6,849 nucleotides of DNA. Origin: Eubacteriales bacterium (GTDB lineage: Bacteria; Bacillota; Clostridia; Peptostreptococcales; Anaerovoracaceae). This document shows, in pieces, positions 5,448 to 6,849 of this stretch. Under the pieces are notes generated by a model. It did no database searches. It saw only the letters and a program-made list of their open reading frames with translations, and was not told the origin of the DNA. Both the position numbers and the translations under genes were made by a program. How positions within the stretch are numbered: the stretch's first letter is position 1; each line of letters begins with the position of its first letter. The DNA lies in contig JAQUJQ010000085.1 in assembly GCA_028680875.1 (NCBI GenBank), positions 1 through 6,849 on the forward strand, given 5' to 3'.

Positions 5448-5648
5448 TTATAGCTGAAACATGGTTTTTACAGTAATAAAAAAGTCATTGACCATCTGTA
5501 TGATGATAACCAGTACGACGATGATTCCTGCTAAAGTGGTCATCATTGCCTGATCCTCTCTGCCGGCACGGATCAATACCTGGTTCAATACAGCCACAAT
5601 GATTCCAATAGCTGCAATTTTAAAGATGATATCAACATCAATATTCAT
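5448..5648 (-). CDS. spoIIIAC: Stage III sporulation protein AC (SpoIIIAC)
   Basis: SpoIIIAC is one of the smallest members of the SpoIIIA complex, a two-pass mother-cell membrane protein. The 66 residues match the family length. Two membrane segments lie at about 7-26 (IIFKIAAIGIIVAVLNQVLI) and 36-54 (MTTLAGIIVVLVIIIQMVN), separated by the conserved polar loop RAGREDQA (27-34). The ATG follows spoIIIAB by 19 nt, with GGGGAT and a closer AGAAG upstream; the ribosome site is less ideal than in its neighbours. It lies directly between AB and AD, as in all known spoIIIA operons. Confidence 0.95.
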   Translation of the reverse strand: MNIDVDIIFKIAAIGIIVAVLNQVLIRAGREDQAMMTTLAGIIVVLVIIIQMVNDFFITVKTMFQL

Positions 5649-5667
5649 TACTTCTTATCCCCTTTCT

Positions 5668-6186
5668 CTATAGGAGTACGATGACCACCAATATCCCGAT
5701 TGCAGTTCCAAGTGAACGGTATACTTTGCCTTTTGTTCGTTTTTCCTCTTCTGCTTCTGCTACTTGTTGTTCCAGTCTGGAAAATACCCGGATAAAGAGG
5801 CTTTGCTGATTCTCTAAATCTGTTTTCCCCAACTCAATTCCCACCTCAGAAAGAATTTCTTTATCCTTTTCTAACAGGGCTGTATCACTATAAACATTCT
5901 TAACCGCCCAAGCCCAAGCACCATAAAAATCAAAGGAGTAATCTTCTTCTAAACCATGACATACTCGCAGAAAAAATTTACCTGCCAAGCTTGAAGATAA
6001 TTCCCCTATTTTGCTTAGTAAAACCGGAAGAGGATCCTGACGGTATTTCATTTCTGCTTCTAAAATTTTTAATAGAGTAATTAAGTCCTGTAGATGAAAT
6101 ATACGATTGTCATAAGATCTGGCCATAAGAAAACCTGCTCCTGCACCAGATCCGATAATAGTGAGATAGATTAGAAGTTTCAACAT
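5668..6186 (-). CDS. spoIIIAB: Stage III sporulation protein AB (SpoIIIAB)
   Basis: SpoIIIAB is a mother-cell membrane protein distantly related to GspF/PilC of type II secretion and type IV pili, and is thought to anchor the SpoIIIAA ATPase. I start it at the ATG 6186-6184, giving 172 residues (B. subtilis has 171). A membrane segment at 3-21 (KLLIYLTIIGSGAGAGFLM) is followed by a helical cytoplasmic region with LQDLITLLKILEAEMKYRQDPLP (32-54) and the family motif LGKTDLENQ (119-127). A charged, probable coiled-coil stretch at 134-155 (FSRLEQQVAEAEEEKRTKGK) precedes a C-terminal membrane segment (158-172). GGAGGGG at 6198-6192 is spaced 5 nt from this ATG. The frame stays open another 53 codons upstream to 6345, but that part overlaps spoIIIAA and has no family features. 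Confidence 0.95.
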   Translation of the reverse strand: MLKLLIYLTIIGSGAGAGFLMARSYDNRIFHLQDLITLLKILEAEMKYRQDPLPVLLSKIGELSSSLAGKFFLRVCHGLEEDYSFDFYGAWAWAVKNVYSDTALLEKDKEILSEVGIELGKTDLENQQSLFIRVFSRLEQQVAEAEEEKRTKGKVYRSLGTAIGILVVIVLL

Positions 6187-6191
6187 TTCAT

Positions 6192-6198
6192 CCCCTCC
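6192..6198 (-). promoter_or_regulatory. Ribosome binding site that decides the spoIIIAB start
   Basis: GGAGGGG on the minus strand, 5 nt before ATG 6186-6184. A nearer ATG at 6191-6189 is in another frame and meets a stop after three codons. The site fixes the 172-aa start over the longer open frame reaching back into spoIIIAA. Confidence 0.75.
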
Positions 6199-6218
6199 AC
6201 ATTTCATATATATTCTGT

Positions 6219-6244
6219 GGACAAGGAGATATGACAACCTGTCC
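6219..6244 (-). other. Possible stem-loop in the spoIIIAA-spoIIIAB gap
   Basis: Right after the spoIIIAA stop codon the transcript can pair GGACAGG (6244-6238) with CCTTGTCC (6226-6219): 7 base pairs with one bulged base and an 11-nt loop. No run of U follows, so it is not an intrinsic terminator. It lies in the widest gap of the operon and could affect mRNA stability or AA/AB balance. It may be chance. Confidence 0.3.
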
Positions 6245-6849
6245 TTAAAGAATTCGATGGTTTTTCTCATCTGATATGGATAAGACCGTGCCGATAGACG
6301 GTTGGTTAGACAGGAAAAAAAATCTTTTAAAAACTCCGCCTTCAACCAGCTTCCCTATACCGGAACGTAAAACATCCTGATAGTCCTTTCCATGTATGGT
6401 TGTCAATAGACTTACTCCTGCACATATAGCATTTTCAATTCCATACAAATCTGATGGCTTCCCAATTTCATCAGTAGCTATCACATCGGGTGACATGGAT
6501 CGAATCAACATAATCATTCCTTCTTCCTTAGGGCAGCCATCTAAAACATCAGTACGAATTCCAAGATCAAAGCTTGCTTTTCCTTGGTAACTGCCTGCAA
6601 TTTCCGATCTTTCATCACAAACACCGACCCTATGTCCCATGCGACTCAAATTTCGAATCATGTCACGTAACAAAGTGGTTTTGCCGCACATGGGAGGTGA
6701 TACGATGACGGTATGGAGCAACCTACCATTTTCATCTATTATATAAGGCATCCATCGATCGGAAACACCGATGATTTCCCTACTTCTACGAATGTTTAAT
6801 GAGGAAATATCCTTAATGGTTTTAACGCACCCGTTTTCTACTACTGTTC
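6245..6849 (-). CDS. spoIIIAA: Stage III sporulation protein AA (SpoIIIAA) ATPase, C-terminal 200 residues
   Basis: SpoIIIAA is the cytoplasmic ATPase of the SpoIIIA complex, related to the secretion ATPases of type II/IV systems, and needed for forespore gene expression after engulfment. The frame is open to the right edge, so the first 100 or so residues are missing (family about 307). Numbering the visible part from 1: ISSLNIRRSREIIGVSD lies at 14-30; Walker A SPPMCGKTT at 50-58 followed by LLRDMIR; GVCDERSEIAG (75-85); Walker B VIATDE (122-127) with the catalytic acidic pair D126/E127; and LLTTIHG (147-153), a sensor-like histidine loop. The Met at 6751-6749 is internal, because conserved family sequence continues upstream of it to the window edge. 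It is the first gene of the operon; its sporulation promoter would lie outside this window. A 58-nt gap separates it from spoIIIAB. Confidence 0.95.
   Translation of the reverse strand, partial: TVVENGCVKTIKDISSLNIRRSREIIGVSDRWMPYIIDENGRLLHTVIVSPPMCGKTTLLRDMIRNLSRMGHRVGVCDERSEIAGSYQGKASFDLGIRTDVLDGCPKEEGMIMLIRSMSPDVIATDEIGKPSDLYGIENAICAGVSLLTTIHGKDYQDVLRSGIGKLVEGGVFKRFFFLSNQPSIGTVLSISDEKNHRIL

Noticed and set aside
6187..6345. 53-codon upstream extension of spoIIIAB to an ATG at 6345
   Set aside because: It overlaps conserved SpoIIIAA coding sequence, has no family similarity, and the strong ribosome site at 6198-6192 fits the internal ATG giving the usual 172 aa.
6749..6751. ATG as the start of SpoIIIAA
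   Set aside because: The frame stays open to the window edge and the upstream residues (ISSLNIRRSREIIG) are typical SpoIIIAA sequence, so this Met is internal and the gene is cut by the window.
1..6849. Mobile element, CRISPR array, phage or defence genes
   Set aside because: The whole window is a collinear conserved chromosomal locus with no transposase, integrase, direct-repeat array or RNA gene that I could see.

Overview
The window is a continuous run of genes, all on the minus strand, and reads as one classic Firmicutes neighbourhood: the spoIIIA sporulation operon (right end leftwards, spoIIIAA to spoIIIAH) followed by a housekeeping block (Asp23/YqhY family protein, NusB, a TsaD/Kae1-like protein, exonuclease VII large subunit XseA). 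SpoIIIAA is cut by the right edge and XseA by the left edge. The DNA is AT-rich and every gene start has a Gram-positive style purine-rich ribosome binding site or a coupled overlap. The gene set and low-GC codon use point to an endospore-forming clostridium. A Lachnospiraceae-like genome is my best guess, from gene order, not from any search.

Layout in transcription order (coordinates fall): spoIIIAA (6849-6245, partial), spoIIIAB (6186-5668), spoIIIAC (5648-5448), spoIIIAD (5432-5043), spoIIIAE (5033-3966), spoIIIAF (3947-3564), spoIIIAG (3567-3109), spoIIIAH (3112-2471), yqhY-like asp23 (2413-2048), nusB (2032-1628), TsaD-like (1635-661), xseA (670-1, partial). Spacing is tight: AF/AG and AG/AH overlap by 4 nt, nusB/TsaD-like by 8 nt and TsaD-like/xseA by 10 nt. 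The largest gaps are 58 nt (AA-AB) and 57 nt (AH-asp23). No non-coding stretch exceeds 60 nt.

The eight SpoIIIA proteins build, in the mother cell, the half of the SpoIIIA-SpoIIQ complex ('feeding tube') that joins mother cell and forespore after engulfment. SpoIIIAA is the cytoplasmic ATPase, AB/AC/AD/AE are membrane proteins, and AF/AG/AH are type III secretion-like ring proteins. The housekeeping block downstream has a plausible vegetative promoter of its own in the AH-asp23 gap.

Points beyond routine annotation: SpoIIIAF (127 aa) and SpoIIIAG (152 aa) are much shorter than the B. subtilis proteins, in a way that removes most of the AF ring-building domain and the AG insertion that forms its beta-barrel. 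SpoIIIAE starts without a signal peptide. A diverged TsaD paralogue occupies the slot that folD holds in B. subtilis, and accB/accC are missing between spoIIIAH and asp23. I saw no mobile element, CRISPR array, rRNA or tRNA, and no wholly new system; the interest lies in these departures from the textbook SpoIIIA machine.
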